Origin: Gammaproteobacteria bacterium
GTDB lineage: Bacteria; Pseudomonadota; Gammaproteobacteria; Steroidobacterales; Steroidobacteraceae
DNA length: 7,281 bases
Direction of reading: 5' to 3'
NCBI GenBank assembly: GCA_025350345.1
Contig: JANXYA010000217.1
Span: 1 to 7,281 of the forward strand
In this document: positions 6,367 to 7,281 of the stretch, piece by piece
How positions within the stretch are numbered: position 1 is the first letter of the stretch
How the letters are laid out: each line of letters begins with the position of its first letter
Position numbers and translations under genes: made by a program
Notes under the pieces: model-generated
What the model saw: only the letters and a program-made list of their open reading frames with translations
Database searches by the model: none
What the model was told of the DNA's origin: nothing

Positions 6367-6564
6367 TCAGCGGCGCACGCCGCCCAGCAGGCGCGCGGGC
6401 AGGAACAAAATCGCCCGGAGCAGCGCGAATACGCCCTCGAAGGCGATGCCCAGGATCCGAAATGGAATCGAGATGATCCAGACGATCGGCCACAGCAACA
6501 ACGCCAGCAGCGCCAGCGGCCAGCACAGTAACAGCAACAGCAACCAGAGCAGAAATTTCACCAT
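6367..6564 (-). CDS. Leucine-rich membrane microprotein (65 aa)
   Basis: A 65-residue, very hydrophobic protein in which 21 residues are leucine and four are tryptophan. A first membrane segment (about residues 4-33, from FLLWLLLLLLC to LWPIVWIIS) is followed by proline, and a second hydrophobic stretch (about 36-57, ILGIAFEGVFALLRAILFL) contains one Glu and one Arg and looks amphipathic. It ends in a basic GGVRR tail. The start codon overlaps the stop of the upstream quinone hydroxylase gene in ATGGTGA (6558-6564), typical of translational coupling, and GAGG lies upstream. No family is recognised. The overlap and the clear membrane pattern argue that it is real. A role with the membrane-bound ubiquinone machinery or with the envelope protein downstream is possible but speculative. 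Confidence 0.75.
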   Translation of the reverse strand: MVKFLLWLLLLLLCWPLALLALLLWPIVWIISIPFRILGIAFEGVFALLRAILFLPARLLGGVRR

Positions 6565-7281
6565 GCCGCCACCCTCGCTTCCGGTTCCGTTGTCGCCCCA
6601 TGCACCGTGCGCGCCAGTCGCGGCAGCTCGCCGCTCAGGCCCATGGCCCGGCGCGCAAACAGCCGCCGCGTGTAGCCGCTGGCACCGGCAAGGCCAAGCA
6701 GCCGGGCGGCGATCCAGCCACCGGGGCCCGGACCGCGCGCAAATATTTCATTGAAGACGCTCATCGACCAGCTCATCAGCGTGTCGTTCGTGAGGCGTTG
6801 CTGCTCGTAGCGGGTCAGGAGCCGCGCCGCGCCGGGGTCCTCGTGTTCGGCGACACCGCCGGCCAGCACCTCGCACAGGGCGGCGGCGTCGAGCAGGCCC
6901 AGATTGACGCCCTGTCCGGCGAGCGGATGTATCACGTGCGCGGCATCGCCCACCAGGGCGACGCGCTCGCCGATGAGGTTCACAGCGGTGGCGCGCTGCA
7001 GCGGCACGGCCAGGCGCTTGCTTTTCAGCCGCACGCCGCCCAGCACGCGATCGGATGCGGCCCCGAACTGGGCATTGAATTCATCTGCGCTGAGTGCCAT
7101 CAGTTCCAGCGCCCGCGCCTGGCGCACCGACCAGACGATCGAGGAGCTGCCATCGAAGAGCGGCAGCAGGGCCAGCGTGCCGTCGGCGAGAAACCGCTGC
7201 CAGGCCGTAAACTGATGCGCCCTGGCCGTCTCCACCGAGCGCGGGCGGGTGGAGGCGATGATGAAACCGGCGCGCTCGGCC
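6558..7281 (-). CDS. UbiH/UbiF/UbiI-family FAD-dependent ubiquinone-biosynthesis hydroxylase, partial
   Basis: This is the C-terminal 240 residues of a flavoprotein monooxygenase; the start lies beyond the right edge. The family is about 400 residues, so the N-terminal FAD-binding GxGxxG region is missing from view. The hallmark FAD ribityl/phosphate motif ALVGDAAHVIHP (GDAAH at bases 6936-6950) is followed by LAGQGVNLGLLDAAAL, as in ring hydroxylases of coenzyme Q synthesis. Upstream, HQFTAWQRFLADGTLALLPL and SIVWSV are also typical of this family. The enzymes hydroxylate the polyprenylated aromatic ring using O2 and NAD(P)H at the inner membrane face. Which ring position is modified (UbiH, UbiI, UbiF or a promiscuous UbiL/UbiM type) cannot be told from this part. 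The stop overlaps the start of the microprotein gene by 7 bases. Confidence 0.92.
   Translation of the reverse strand, partial: AERAGFIIASTRPRSVETARAHQFTAWQRFLADGTLALLPLFDGSSSIVWSVRQARALELMALSADEFNAQFGAASDRVLGGVRLKSKRLAVPLQRATAVNLIGERVALVGDAAHVIHPLAGQGVNLGLLDAAALCEVLAGGVAEHEDPGAARLLTRYEQQRLTNDTLMSWSMSVFNEIFARGPGPGGWIAARLLGLAGASGYTRRLFARRAMGLSGELPRLARTVHGATTEPEARVAAW

Overview
The window is GC-rich, densely packed bacterial DNA with short intergenic gaps. It contains no mobile element, CRISPR array, rRNA or tRNA that I can see. The gene content suggests a gammaproteobacterium of the Xanthomonadales/Nevskiales/Steroidobacteraceae kind: a UbiH/UbiF-type quinone hydroxylase, a DUF1134/EipA-like periplasmic protein, a proton-dependent oligopeptide transporter (POT), a stand-alone TfoX N-terminal domain, a DinB-like protein and a secreted DUF885 metallopeptidase. 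This placement is an inference from gene content and base composition only.

Layout, right to left, because all genes but one lie on the minus strand. The right edge cuts a ubiquinone-biosynthesis FAD hydroxylase (6558-7281). Its stop overlaps the start of a 65-residue, leucine-rich membrane microprotein (6367-6564). Next come the DUF1134/EipA-like envelope protein (5728-6324), the POT transporter (4113-5693) and a TfoX N-terminal-domain protein (3728-4096). Gaps of 42, 34 and 16 bases suggest one polycistronic unit. After a 90-base gap comes a small two-helix membrane protein (3257-3637). A separate unit follows: a 79-residue charged protein (2938-3177) and a DinB-like protein (2358-2873). 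It has a plausible promoter of its own, a GATAAT -10 element, with an 18-base near-palindrome over the -35 region.

The only plus-strand gene (1936-2361) encodes a helical protein that I do not recognise. It converges on the DinB-like gene, and the two stop codons share a single CTAG. Its best ribosome-binding site points to an ATT start codon at 1966 rather than to the GTG at 1936. At the left, a secreted DUF885 zinc-peptidase-like gene (1-1774) runs off the edge. It diverges from the plus-strand gene across about 160 bases that hold three small hairpins.

Functionally the right half has an envelope theme: membrane quinone synthesis, a membrane microprotein, a periplasmic integrity factor and peptide uptake. 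I see no defence system or clearly new multi-gene machine. The most interesting points are the 12-helix POT transporter with a large periplasmic insert, the overlapping membrane microprotein, the operator-like palindrome and the possible ATT start.
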